Assembly (NCBI RefSeq): GCF_047601025.1
Contig: NZ_JASGJZ010000001.1
Span: 3,720,001-3,784,000 of the forward strand
DNA from: Pseudorhodoferax sp047601025
GTDB taxonomy: Bacteria; Pseudomonadota; Gammaproteobacteria; Burkholderiales; Burkholderiaceae_C
Reading direction: 5' to 3'
Length of the DNA: 64,000 bases
Below, in pieces: positions 7,159 to 14,784 of this stretch (the first letter of the stretch is position 1; every line of letters starts with the position of its first letter). Under the pieces are notes generated by a model. It saw only the letters and a list, made by a program, of their open reading frames with translations. It was not told the DNA's origin and made no database searches. Position numbers and translations under genes: made by a program.

Positions 7159-8461
7159 GCTGCCGCTGGACACCTGGCTGCTGCTGGCGCTGGCGGCCCT
7201 GAACGTGATCGTGCTGCTGGTGCTGCTGTCGCGCCGGCCGCCGCCGGACCGTGCGGCCGAGCTGGCCGGCCTGATCGAGCGCAGCGAGCGCGGCCTGCGG
7301 CAGGAACTCGCCGAGGGCGCGCGCGCCGGCCGGCAGGAAAGCGGGCAGGCCATGGCGCGCTTCCAGCAGACCCTGCTGGCCCAGGCGGCCGAGGCCACGC
7401 GCACGCAGAACGCCCAGATCGACGCCTTCGCCCAGCAGCTCGCGCTGCTGGGCAAGAACCTGTCGGACACGCTGCACCAGCAGCTCTCCGGCCTGTCGGA
7501 GGCCAATGCGCGGCGCCTGGCCGAACTGCAGGCCGGCAACGCCGCCAAGCTCGAGGAGATGCGCCGCACCGTGGACGAGCGGCTGCAGAGCACGCTGGAG
7601 GCCCGGCTGGGCGAGAGCTTCCGCCAGGTGGCCGAACGCCTGGAGCAGGTGCACAAGGGCCTGGGCGAGATGCAGACGCTGGCGCAGGGCGTGGGCGACC
7701 TCAAGCACCTGCTGTCCAACGTGAAGACGCGCGGCATGTTCGGCGAAGCCCAGCTGGCCGCGCTGCTGGAGCAGGTGTTCGCGCCCGGCCAGTACGCGGC
7801 CCAGGTCGCGACCCGGCCCGGCCAGCGCCACGCGGTGGACTTCGCCGTGCGCCTGCCCGGGCGCGGCGACGATGGCGCGCCGTGCTGGCTGCCGATCGAC
7901 GCCAAGTTCCCGAACGAGGACTACGAGCGCCTGCTCGACGCCCAGCAGCGCGCCGACCCGTCGGCGGCCGAGGCCGCGGCCCGCGCGCTGGAGCAGCGCA
8001 TCCGGCTGGAGGCGCGCGGCATCGCCGAGAAGTACGTCGAGCCGCCGCACACCACGGACTTCGCGATCCTGTTCCTGCCGACCGAGGGGCTGTACGCCGA
8101 GGTGCTGCGCCGGCCCGGCCTGCTGGAGGCGCTGCAGCGCGAGCACCGCATCACGCTGGCCGGCCCGACCACGCTGCTGGCCATGCTCAATTCGCTGCAG
8201 ATGGGGTTTCGCACGCTGGCGCTGGAGCAGCGCAGCAGCGAGGTCTGGCAGGTGCTGGGCGCGGTGAAGACCGAGTTCCTGAAGTTCGGCGGCGTGCTGG
8301 CCGACGTGAAGCGCCAGACCCAGACCGTGCTGAACACGCTGGACAAGGCGCAGACGCGCAGCAACGTGCTGAACCGGCGGCTGCGCGCGGTGGAGGCGCT
8401 GCCCGATGGCCAGGCGCAGGCCCTGCTGGCGCCGGACGAGGCCGGAGACGAGGCACCATGA
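7151..8461 (+). CDS. rmuC: DNA recombination protein RmuC
   Basis: 436 residues: an N-terminal membrane helix (about 8-24), a long coiled coil to about 190, then the RmuC nuclease-like domain with G-M-F-G-E, V-D-F-A-V-R-L-P-G, the acidic/lysine segment P-I-D-A-K-F-P-N-E-D-Y near 250 and F-L-P-T-E-G-L-Y-A-E near 310. RmuC limits inversions at short inverted repeats and is a PD-(D/E)XK-type fold protein. The ATG at 7151 lies inside the end of the dehydrogenase gene and the stop shares ATGA with the MFS gene. Confidence 0.95.
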   Translation: MPELPLDTWLLLALAALNVIVLLVLLSRRPPPDRAAELAGLIERSERGLRQELAEGARAGRQESGQAMARFQQTLLAQAAEATRTQNAQIDAFAQQLALLGKNLSDTLHQQLSGLSEANARRLAELQAGNAAKLEEMRRTVDERLQSTLEARLGESFRQVAERLEQVHKGLGEMQTLAQGVGDLKHLLSNVKTRGMFGEAQLAALLEQVFAPGQYAAQVATRPGQRHAVDFAVRLPGRGDDGAPCWLPIDAKFPNEDYERLLDAQQRADPSAAEAAARALEQRIRLEARGIAEKYVEPPHTTDFAILFLPTEGLYAEVLRRPGLLEALQREHRITLAGPTTLLAMLNSLQMGFRTLALEQRSSEVWQVLGAVKTEFLKFGGVLADVKRQTQTVLNTLDKAQTRSNVLNRRLRAVEALPDGQAQALLAPDEAGDEAP

Positions 8462-9636
8462 GCGGCGCCGAACTGCTGCGCCTGATCGCGGCCCAGGTCT
8501 GCCTGCACGCCACCATGGCCGGCATGCGGCTGGCCGCGCCGCTGCTGGCGCTGCAGCAGGGCTACAGCGCCGCGGCGGTCGGCGTGCTGATCGCGCTGTT
8601 CGCGCTGACGCAGGTGTTCCTGGCGCTGCCGGCCGGCCGCTACGCCGACCGGCACGGGCTGAAGCGGCCGCTGGTGCTGGCGGTCGGCGCGGCCTTCGCC
8701 GGCGCCGCGCTGGCCCTGGTGTTCCCGGCGTTTCCCGCGCTGTGCGCGGCCGCGCTGCTGACCGGCGCCGCCACCGGCGTCTCGGTGATCGCGCTGCAGC
8801 GCCACGTCGGGCGCGCGGCCGCCGGTACCGACCAGCTGCGGCGCATGTTCAGCTGGCTGGCCATCGCGCCGGCCGCGGCCAACTTCGTCGGGCCGTTCGC
8901 GGCCGGCCTGTTGATCGACCATGCGGGCCGAACGCCGGCCGACCTGTTCGCGTTCCGCGCGGCGTTCGCGCTGCTGGCCCTGCTGCCGCTGGCCTGCTGG
9001 GCCCTGGCGCGCGGCGCGCGCGAGGTGCCGCCCGCCGCGCCGCCGGCCGGGGGAGAGCGCACGCGCGCCTGGGACCTGCTGCGCCAGCCGATGTTCCGCC
9101 GGCTGCTGTTCGTGAACTGGCTGCAGTCCTCCAGCTGGGACGTGCACGCCTTCGTGCTGCCGCTGCTGGGCCACGAGCGCGGCCTGGGCGCGGCCGTCAT
9201 CGGCACGCTGCTGGGCGCGTTCGCGATCGCCGCGGCCCTGGTGCGCATGCTGCTGCCGCTGCTCGTCGCGCGCACCACCGAGCGCGGCGTGATCTTCGCC
9301 TCCACCGTGGTCACGGCGCTGGTGTTCGCCGCCTATCCGCTGCTGCACTCGCCCTGGCTGATGGGGCTGTGCTCGGTGGTGCTGGGCTTCGCGCTGGGCG
9401 CGGTGCAGCCCATGGTCATGAGCCTGCTGCACCAGATGACGCCCGGCCACCGCCACGGCGAGGCGCTGGGCCTGCGGCTGATGACGATCAACGCCTCCAG
9501 CGTGGCCATGCCGATGCTGTTCGGCTCGATCGGCGCGCTGATCGGCATCGGCGGCGTGTTCTGGGTGGTCGGCGCCGTGGTGGCGGCGGGTGCCCGCGCG
9601 GTGCGCGGGCTGCCCGACGAGACTCAGAGGCCGTAG
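8458..9636 (+). CDS. MFS transporter
   Basis: 392 residues with about 12 hydrophobic helices and the MFS signature between helices 2 and 3 (G-R-Y-A-D-R-H-G-L-K-R, a form of GxLaDrxGrr) near residues 60-70, plus a charged central loop near 190-205. It is the last gene of the pncB-antiporter-dehydrogenase-rmuC-MFS run. Substrate unknown. Its final 13 bp overlap the end of the convergent LOG-family gene. Confidence 0.88.
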   Translation: MSGAELLRLIAAQVCLHATMAGMRLAAPLLALQQGYSAAAVGVLIALFALTQVFLALPAGRYADRHGLKRPLVLAVGAAFAGAALALVFPAFPALCAAALLTGAATGVSVIALQRHVGRAAAGTDQLRRMFSWLAIAPAAANFVGPFAAGLLIDHAGRTPADLFAFRAAFALLALLPLACWALARGAREVPPAAPPAGGERTRAWDLLRQPMFRRLLFVNWLQSSSWDVHAFVLPLLGHERGLGAAVIGTLLGAFAIAAALVRMLLPLLVARTTERGVIFASTVVTALVFAAYPLLHSPWLMGLCSVVLGFALGAVQPMVMSLLHQMTPGHRHGEALGLRLMTINASSVAMPMLFGSIGALIGIGGVFWVVGAVVAAGARAVRGLPDETQRP

Positions 9637-10505
9637 AACGTCCGGATCGCGTCCCAGGCCGCCTGGGGCGTGTCCACGTAGGTGACCAGCTTCAGGTCGT
9701 CCGGCGAGATCGCGCCTTCCTCGACCAGCACGTCCAGGTGCAGCAGGCGCTGCCAGTACTCCGTGCCGAACAGGATGATGGGCACCGGCCGCGCCTTGCC
9801 GGTCTGCACCAGCGTCAGGACCTCGAACAGCTCGTCCAGCGTGCCGAAGCCGCCCGGGAAGGCCACCAGCGCCTTCGCGCGCATCATGAAATGCATCTTG
9901 CGCAGCGCGAAGTAGTGGAACTTGAAGCTCAGGCTGGGCGTGACGTAGCGGTTGCCGCTCTGCTCGTGCGGCAGCGCGATCGAGAAGCCCACGTTCTGCG
10001 CCCCCATGTCGTGCGCGCCGCGGTTGGCCGCCTCCATGATGCCGGGGCCGCCGCCGGTGCAGATGTAGATGCGCTCTGCGGGTGGGCGCTCCTTGCCGTA
10101 GGTGGCCACCAGGCGCGCGAACTGGCGCGCCTGGTCGTAGTAGCGGGCGTTGCGGCAGCGCCGCTCGGCCAGCCGCAGCGCGGCTTCGTCGCCGCTCTGG
10201 CGCGCCGCGGCCAGTTCCAGCTCGGCTTGCTCGGGCGGCGGAAAGCGCGCGCTGCCGTACACCACGATGGTGTGCTCGATGCCCTGGGCCTGCTGCTCCA
10301 GGTCGGGCTTGAGCATCTCGAGCTGGAAGCGGATGCCGCGCGTCTCGCGCCGCAGCAGGAATTCCGGGTCCGCGAATGCCAGCCGGTAGGCGTCGGCCTG
10401 CAGTGCTTCGCCGCGGTCGGCATGCGCCTGGATCTGGGCCCAGGCGCCGGCGACATCCACGTTGAGTTTGTCGAGCGTGTCGGTGTTTTCCATGGTGGGC
10501 GGCAT
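9624..10505 (-). CDS. LOG family protein (nucleotide 5'-monophosphate phosphoribohydrolase-like)
   Basis: 293 residues, the long form of the family (TIGR00730 type). The signature P-G-G-F-G-T-L-D-E-L-F-E lies near 200, with G-G-G-P-G-I-M-E-A-A-N-R-G-A near 140 and M-R-A-K-A-L-V-A before the signature. LOG proteins hydrolyse nucleoside monophosphates such as cytokinin precursors; older records call them lysine decarboxylase-like. The ATG at 10493 (289 residues) is an equally good start. It converges with, and overlaps, the MFS gene. Confidence 0.9.
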   Translation of the reverse strand: MPPTMENTDTLDKLNVDVAGAWAQIQAHADRGEALQADAYRLAFADPEFLLRRETRGIRFQLEMLKPDLEQQAQGIEHTIVVYGSARFPPPEQAELELAAARQSGDEAALRLAERRCRNARYYDQARQFARLVATYGKERPPAERIYICTGGGPGIMEAANRGAHDMGAQNVGFSIALPHEQSGNRYVTPSLSFKFHYFALRKMHFMMRAKALVAFPGGFGTLDELFEVLTLVQTGKARPVPIILFGTEYWQRLLHLDVLVEEGAISPDDLKLVTYVDTPQAAWDAIRTFYGL

Positions 10506-10688
10506 TGTGCGCGCAAACCGTCTGGCGGCTGCGGGTTTCCCCGGCTGGCGTTGCGCGCCGTCCGCGTCCTACGGCGGGTTCGGCCGCGGCCGACAGGCCG
10601 GCCGCCGGGCGGCACGCATCATGACGCCAGGCCCTGCCTCACCGCGGGCCTTCCACTTCCATCCACCTCTCCAGGAAAGGAAACCGCC

Positions 10689-10886
10689 ATGAACAAGAAC
10701 CAGATCACCGGCCGCGTCGAGCAGGCCAAGGGTGCCGTGAAGGAAGTCGCCGGCAAGGTCACCGGCAACGCCGCGCTGGAAGCCGAAGGGAACGTGCAGA
10801 AGAACCTGGGCAAGGCCGAGAAGCACTTCGGCGACGCGCGCGAGGCCGCCAAGGACAAGGCCAAGGACGCGATCGACAAGCTGTGA
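10689..10886 (+). CDS. CsbD-like general stress protein
   Basis: 65 residues starting M-N-K-N-Q-I-T-G-R-V-E-Q-A-K-G-A-V-K-E-V and containing G-K-V-T-G-N-A-A-L-E-A-E-G, the second type of CsbD signature. AGGAAA(G) followed by ACCGCC precedes the ATG. It starts a stress-type pair with the BON lipoprotein 11 bp downstream. It differs clearly from the CsbD protein at 3138-3362, so the two are not a recent duplication. Upstream (10506-10688) I see only GC-rich palindromic sequence. Confidence 0.92.
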   Translation: MNKNQITGRVEQAKGAVKEVAGKVTGNAALEAEGNVQKNLGKAEKHFGDAREAAKDKAKDAIDKL

Positions 10887-10897
10887 GGAGGCCGGGC

Positions 10898-11341
10898 ATG
10901 CACACGACGCACGAACGCCACGCGCGCCTGGCCGGTGCGCTGGCGGTCGGCGCGCTGGCACTGGGCCTGGCGGCCTGCGGCGAGCGCGTGGACACGGCCG
11001 GCACGGCGCCGGCCACCGAGCCCACCGTGGGGCAGCGGGTCGATGCCGCCGTCCAGCGCACCGAGCAGGCGGCCGGGGAATTGCGCGAGGATGCGAGCCG
11101 TGCCGCGCAGAACGTGGAGCGCCGGGTGGACGACATGGCGATCACGGCCGCGGTCAACGCCAGCCTGGCGAAGGATCCCGACCTTTCGGCGATGAAGATC
11201 GATGTCGACACCAAGTCGGGCGTCGTCACGCTGACCGGCCCGGCGCCGTCCGAGGCGGCCAAGCAGCGCGCCACCACCCTGGTCCATGCGGTCGAGGGGG
11301 TGGCCGGCGTGAACAACAACCTGCAGGTGCGGGCCGGTTGA
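10898..11341 (+). CDS. BON-domain lipoprotein
   Basis: 147 residues with a lipoprotein signal (L-A-L-G-L-A-A-C, the Cys being the predicted lipidation site) and a linker. A single BON domain follows (about 80-147: D-M-A-I-T-A-A-V-N-A-S-L through V-D-T-K-S-G-V-V-T-L-T-G and V-A-G-V-N-N-N-L). BON domains bind phospholipid and help keep the envelope intact, as in OsmY/DolP. GAGGAG lies just upstream. The +2 residue after Cys is not Asp, so outer-membrane sorting is likely. Confidence 0.9.
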   Translation: MHTTHERHARLAGALAVGALALGLAACGERVDTAGTAPATEPTVGQRVDAAVQRTEQAAGELREDASRAAQNVERRVDDMAITAAVNASLAKDPDLSAMKIDVDTKSGVVTLTGPAPSEAAKQRATTLVHAVEGVAGVNNNLQVRAG

Positions 11342-11389
11342 TCCCCTGTCTGCTGCGGCGGGCCGCAGGCCGGCCGCGGCAGCCCGGGT

Positions 11390-12568
11390 TCAGGCCGTCA
11401 TCGCCTGGTCGGGCGCGGCCTGGGGTTGCGGGACCGGTTCCGGTGCCGCCGGCGCCACCCGCTGCCCGGCCTGGGCGATCACGTCGTGCACGAAGCGCAG
11501 CTTGCGCAGGGCGTTCTCGCTCAGCGCGAACGGGTAGGCGTCGTCCTGGCCCAGGCTGCGGTTCAGGCTGTTCAGCAGCAGCGTCACCGGGACCCACTGG
11601 TCGATCCAGGCGTCGAAGTCGCTGTTGGCATCGAACGGATCGGCCGTGCGGCTGCGCTGCGCGCCGTCGGTGCCGGGCAGCACGATGCGGGTGCGGTAGG
11701 AGGCCGCGGTCTCCAGCAGGTCCACCATGTGCAGGTAGTGGGCCCAGGTCTCGGCCCAGTCTTCCCACGGGTGGGCGGCGGCATAGGCGCTGACGAAGTC
11801 CGGCCGCCAGTCCGGGCGCTGGTCGCCGGCGGCGTAGTGCGCCTGCAGCGCCTGCATGTAGTCCATGCTCTCGTCGCCGAACAGCGCGCGGAACGCCGCC
11901 AGGCGGTCGGGATCGTCGCGGATCAGCCGGTCCCAGTAGTAGTGCCCGCTCTCGTGGCGCAGGTGGCCCAGCAGCGTGCGGTACGGCTCGAACAGCTCGA
12001 CGCGGCGGCGCGCGCGCTCATCGTCGTCGGCCTCGGCCACGTTCAGCGTGATGACGCCGCTGGCGTGGCCGGTCATCACCGGCGGTTCGCCGGGCAGGTC
12101 GGCCAGGAATTCGTAGACCGGGCCGTCGTCGGCGCGCGGATCGGCCAGGCCCAGCCGCAGCAGGGTGTACAGCAGCCGGCGCTTGGCGGTCTCGATGCGC
12201 ATCCAGCGCGTCAGGTTTTCCGGCACCGACAGGTCCGGCAGCATGCGGGTCTGCCGGCACGACATGCACAGCGGGTTCGGATCGTCCTGCGCCACGGTGA
12301 AGTTGCAGGCCTGGTGGTGCACCTGGTTGTCGCACAGGCGGTAGTGCGGCGGCACCGCGTCCGCCGGCGCCGCATCGTCGGCGGCACGGCGCTGCCACAG
12401 CGGGGCGGTGGGGGCGCCGTCGGCGGCAGGCGGCGGGTCCGGCACCGGCTCGATCGCCGCCACCGCCATGAGCTCGGGAATGAACGCGAGCGCGCTGCCG
12501 CAGTACAGGCACTGCACGTTCTCGAAGAAGACGGGGTGACCGCAGTGGTCGCAGCTGAAGATCTGCAT
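11390..12568 (-). CDS. Zinc-ribbon and putative zinc metallopeptidase-domain protein
   Basis: 392 residues. The N-terminus holds a zinc ribbon (C-D-H-C at 6-9 and C-L-Y-C near 20), a proline/alanine linker, then a second Cys cluster (C-D-N-Q...C-N-F ... C-M-S-C-R-Q-T-R) and a peptidase-like domain with H-E-S-G-H-Y-Y-W near 225 (HExGH zinc motif). This order matches the 'zinc-ribbon and putative peptidase' family often found beside stress genes; no substrate is known. The ATG at 12568 was chosen because residues upstream in the open frame fall in a terminator. It is convergent with the BON lipoprotein gene. Confidence 0.85.
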   Translation of the reverse strand: MQIFSCDHCGHPVFFENVQCLYCGSALAFIPELMAVAAIEPVPDPPPAADGAPTAPLWQRRAADDAAPADAVPPHYRLCDNQVHHQACNFTVAQDDPNPLCMSCRQTRMLPDLSVPENLTRWMRIETAKRRLLYTLLRLGLADPRADDGPVYEFLADLPGEPPVMTGHASGVITLNVAEADDDERARRRVELFEPYRTLLGHLRHESGHYYWDRLIRDDPDRLAAFRALFGDESMDYMQALQAHYAAGDQRPDWRPDFVSAYAAAHPWEDWAETWAHYLHMVDLLETAASYRTRIVLPGTDGAQRSRTADPFDANSDFDAWIDQWVPVTLLLNSLNRSLGQDDAYPFALSENALRKLRFVHDVIAQAGQRVAPAAPEPVPQPQAAPDQAMTA

Positions 12569-12591
12569 GGAATGCTCCCGGCAAGGACCCG

Positions 12592-12626
12592 AAAAAAGGG
12601 GCGCGCGCCGTCCCGGCGCACGCCCC
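12592..12626 (-). terminator. Rho-independent terminator after the BON gene
   Basis: On the minus strand GGGGCGTGCGCC pairs with GGCGCGCGCCCC around a GGGAC loop and is followed by six T (A tract at 12592-12597). It ends the BON transcript just before the peptidase start at 12568. Confidence 0.85.
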
Positions 12627-12652
12627 CCACCCATGGGGCGCGGCGGCCCGTA

Positions 12653-12970
12653 TCAGGGGCGCACGGCCAGCGTGTTGCGCACTTCGCGCACGCCCTTGAC
12701 GCTGCGCGCCAGCGTCTCGGCCCGGCTGCGTTCGGCATTGGACTTGGCGAAACCGGACAGGGCCACGGTGCCGTTCAGCGTCTGCACGTTGATGGCGCCG
12801 GCGTCCACCGTCTTGTCCTCGATGAACTTGGCCTTGACGGCGGTGGTGATGGCCGCGTCGTCGACGTAGGCGCCCACGGTTTCCTGGTTGCGCGCGACGG
12901 CGCAGCCGGTGATGACGGCCACGTTCAGTGCGGCAGCCAGGGCAAAGGCGATGGGACGGATGTAGCGCAT
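12653..12970 (-). CDS. BON-domain lipoprotein (OsmY-like)
   Basis: 105 residues: lipoprotein signal (V-A-V-I-T-G-C) then one BON domain with D-D-A-A-I-T-T-A-V-K-A-K-F, V-Q-T-L-N-G-T-V-A-L-S-G-F and the terminal V-R-E-V-R-N-T-L. It should sit on the periplasmic face of an envelope membrane. GGAGAGCT precedes the ATG. It has its own terminator. Upstream to 13137 I see no gene. Confidence 0.9.
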   Translation of the reverse strand: MRYIRPIAFALAAALNVAVITGCAVARNQETVGAYVDDAAITTAVKAKFIEDKTVDAGAINVQTLNGTVALSGFAKSNAERSRAETLARSVKGVREVRNTLAVRP

Positions 12971-13137
12971 GGAGAGCTCCTTGGTCTTGGATTGTTGTGG
13001 TGCACTGGGATGCAAGCGCGGCGGGCTGCACGAGGCCCGCCGACTCGTCATGTGCCGCAGGGAGCGACGCATGTCCTCCTCCTCACGGAGAAAGAGCTCT
13101 GGGCGGCCGGGCCGCGGGCCCGGCAGGCCATCGGTAT

Positions 13138-13569
13138 TCATGGTGCCAGCGGTTCGCCTGGTGCGCCGGGCGCAGCGGCGAACGACTGCACGGTGGCCTT
13201 CACGTCGGACGACTTCATCAGCGCCAGCACGAGGCCGGTCAGCGGCAGCAGCCGCCAGCCGCGCAGCAGCGCCAGGCCGGCGCCGATGCCGGCCGCGATG
13301 CCGACCAGCCGGTAGGGCCGCGCGTGGGCGTAGTCCTCCAATGCGGGCCGGGCCACCGCCACCGCATCGTGGACCGGATGCGAATCCCACCAGACGCGGG
13401 CGGCGCGCCGCACGCGCGGCAGGAAGCCGCGCGCCGGCTCCTGCGGCTCCGCCGCCCGCGGCCGGCGCCGCCGGCGGGCGAGCTGGAGCGCGATCGCGGC
13501 ACGCGTGGCATCCAGCCGCTCCGCGGGCGTCAGCGGGGGCTGCTGCGGCGTCGTCGGCTCAGTGTCCAT
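13138..13569 (-). CDS. YqjK-like small membrane-associated protein
   Basis: 143 residues. A Pro/Thr-rich start leads to an Arg-rich basic stretch (L-A-R-R-R-R-R-P near 30), then W-W-D-S-H-P-V-H-D and two short hydrophobic helices near 93-120. It follows YqjD- and YqjE-like genes in the same order as E. coli yqjD-yqjE-yqjK and overlaps the YqjE-like gene by 11 bp, so the name rests on synteny and general character rather than a strong motif. Probably an inner-membrane stress protein. Confidence 0.65.
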   Translation of the reverse strand: MDTEPTTPQQPPLTPAERLDATRAAIALQLARRRRRPRAAEPQEPARGFLPRVRRAARVWWDSHPVHDAVAVARPALEDYAHARPYRLVGIAAGIGAGLALLRGWRLLPLTGLVLALMKSSDVKATVQSFAAAPGAPGEPLAP

Positions 13570-13942
13570 GGCGGGCATCTCTGCTGGCGCGCAGCAGGCC
13601 GACGTCGGCGGCGACCTGGCGGCGCAGTTCGGCGAAGCGTGGCGCGCCGCTGCCGGCGCGGCCGGCCAGCAGGGCCAGCAGCGCGACCAGCAGCGCCGCG
13701 CCGGGCACGGCGGCCAGCGCCCAATGGAACTGGCCGTTGACGGCCGCCAGCATCGCCGCGATGCCGGCGAACGCCACGAACAGCAGCGCGGCAACGCCGG
13801 CGACCGCCCAGGCGAGCATGCGCCGCTTGAATTCCCGGCCGGTCGCCGCCGCTTCCTCGCCGGCCAGGGTCACGTAGGCGGAGAGGTGGTCCACGACCAG
13901 ATCCGGCCGCGCGACGACCGTCGAGAAGATGGGGTGCAGCAT
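13559..13942 (-). CDS. Phage-holin-superfamily (YqjE-like) membrane protein
   Basis: 127 residues with a cytoplasmic helix (V-D-H-L-S-A-Y-V-T-L-A-G-E-E) and two adjacent membrane helices (about 45-65 and 75-95), then a basic tail. This is the DUF1469/holin-X layout of YqjE, which is chromosomal and is not a lysis protein. Its end overlaps the next gene by 11 bp and it starts 27 bp after the YqjD-like stop. Confidence 0.8.
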   Translation of the reverse strand: MLHPIFSTVVARPDLVVDHLSAYVTLAGEEAAATGREFKRRMLAWAVAGVAALLFVAFAGIAAMLAAVNGQFHWALAAVPGAALLVALLALLAGRAGSGAPRFAELRRQVAADVGLLRASRDARHGH

Positions 13943-13969
13943 GGCGGCGGCTCTGCGGGCGTCGGTGTG

Positions 13970-14383
13970 TCAGCGCGTGTCGCGTGGGTCGCGGCGGCGG
14001 CGCGCGGACGCCAGGGCCAGTGCCGCGATCACCGCGCCGGCCGCGGCGGCGATCAGGATCGCACGCACCGGCTGGTCGGAGACGTAGCGTTCGGTGGCAT
14101 CGGCGTACTGGCGCAGCGAGCGCTGGGCGCGGGCGCCGGTCTCGTTCGCCAGGTCCAGGCTGCGGTGCGCCAGCCGCTGGGCGCTGGCCGCCAGTTGCTC
14201 GACGGTGGGGTCGAGGCGGTCGCGCAGGCGGCGCACCGTGCGGTCGGCGCCGTCGAGCGCCTGGTTGGCGAAATCCCGCGTCGAGGAGACGGCTTCCTGG
14301 GCGGTGTGCATCACCCGGTCGGTGACGTGGCGGCCGAGTTGTTCGGCGTCGCGGGACAGGCGGTCTTCGGTGGAAGGGTGCAT
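13970..14383 (-). CDS. YqjD/ElaB-like (DUF883) tail-anchored protein
   Basis: 137 residues: a long amphipathic helical region with repeated Arg/Ala/Gln heptads, then Y-V-S-D-Q-P-V-R-A-I-L-I-A-A-A-A-G near 105-125, the C-terminal membrane anchor typical of ElaB/YqjD/YgaM, ending in a basic R-R-R-R-D tail. E. coli homologues anchor ribosomes at the inner membrane in stationary phase. The ATG at 14383 was preferred to an upstream in-frame ATG because the family homology starts here. Confidence 0.8.
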   Translation of the reverse strand: MHPSTEDRLSRDAEQLGRHVTDRVMHTAQEAVSSTRDFANQALDGADRTVRRLRDRLDPTVEQLAASAQRLAHRSLDLANETGARAQRSLRQYADATERYVSDQPVRAILIAAAAGAVIAALALASARRRRDPRDTR

Positions 14384-14452
14384 GGCAGGTTTCCTCGTTG
14401 ACTGTTCTTGGAAGGGGTGAGCGAGCATTGTGGGCCGGCGGGCGGATTGCCG

Positions 14453-14617
14453 CTAGTTGCGGCGTACCAGGCTCACGACGAAGCCTACGACGGCCATGAT
14501 CAGGAAGATGAAGAACAGGATCTTGGCGATCTCGACCGCGCCGGCCGCGATGCCGCCGAAACCGAACACCGCGGCGATCAGCGCGATGACGAGAAAGACA
14601 ACCGAGTAATGCAACAT
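14453..14617 (-). CDS. DUF1328 (YtjA-like) two-helix membrane protein
   Basis: A 54-residue reading frame starting MLHYSVVFLVIALIAAVFGF, then G-G-I-A-A-G-A-V-E-I-A-K-I-L-F-F and ending V-S-L-V-R-R-N. This is the complete UPF0391/DUF1328 signature (GFxGIAAGAxxIAKILFFIF). Two membrane helices flank a short loop. The gene is short but the match runs the whole length. It starts about 70 bp downstream of a GC-rich gap and precedes the YqjD-YqjE-YqjK-like group on the same strand. Function unknown; family members accompany stress and exopolysaccharide genes. Confidence 0.92.
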   Translation of the reverse strand: MLHYSVVFLVIALIAAVFGFGGIAAGAVEIAKILFFIFLIMAVVGFVVSLVRRN

Positions 14618-14784
14618 GGCGGATCTCCTGGGGCTGGTGATGCGACCGGTCGGTGGCTGCGATCTGGTCTGGCGCCAGCTTATGGAATCTGCCGGCCCTG
14701 CTGGATCGGCTGCCGGCGGATCGCTTCGTCGGCAGCGGCGCGCTGGCCGCGTAGGAGTCTGCCGACCTGCGCCATGCGGTGGCT

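Noticed and set aside
13559..13942. Phage holin suggesting a prophage
   Set aside because: It is a YqjE-type protein inside a YqjD-YqjE-YqjK-like group; no other phage genes are near.
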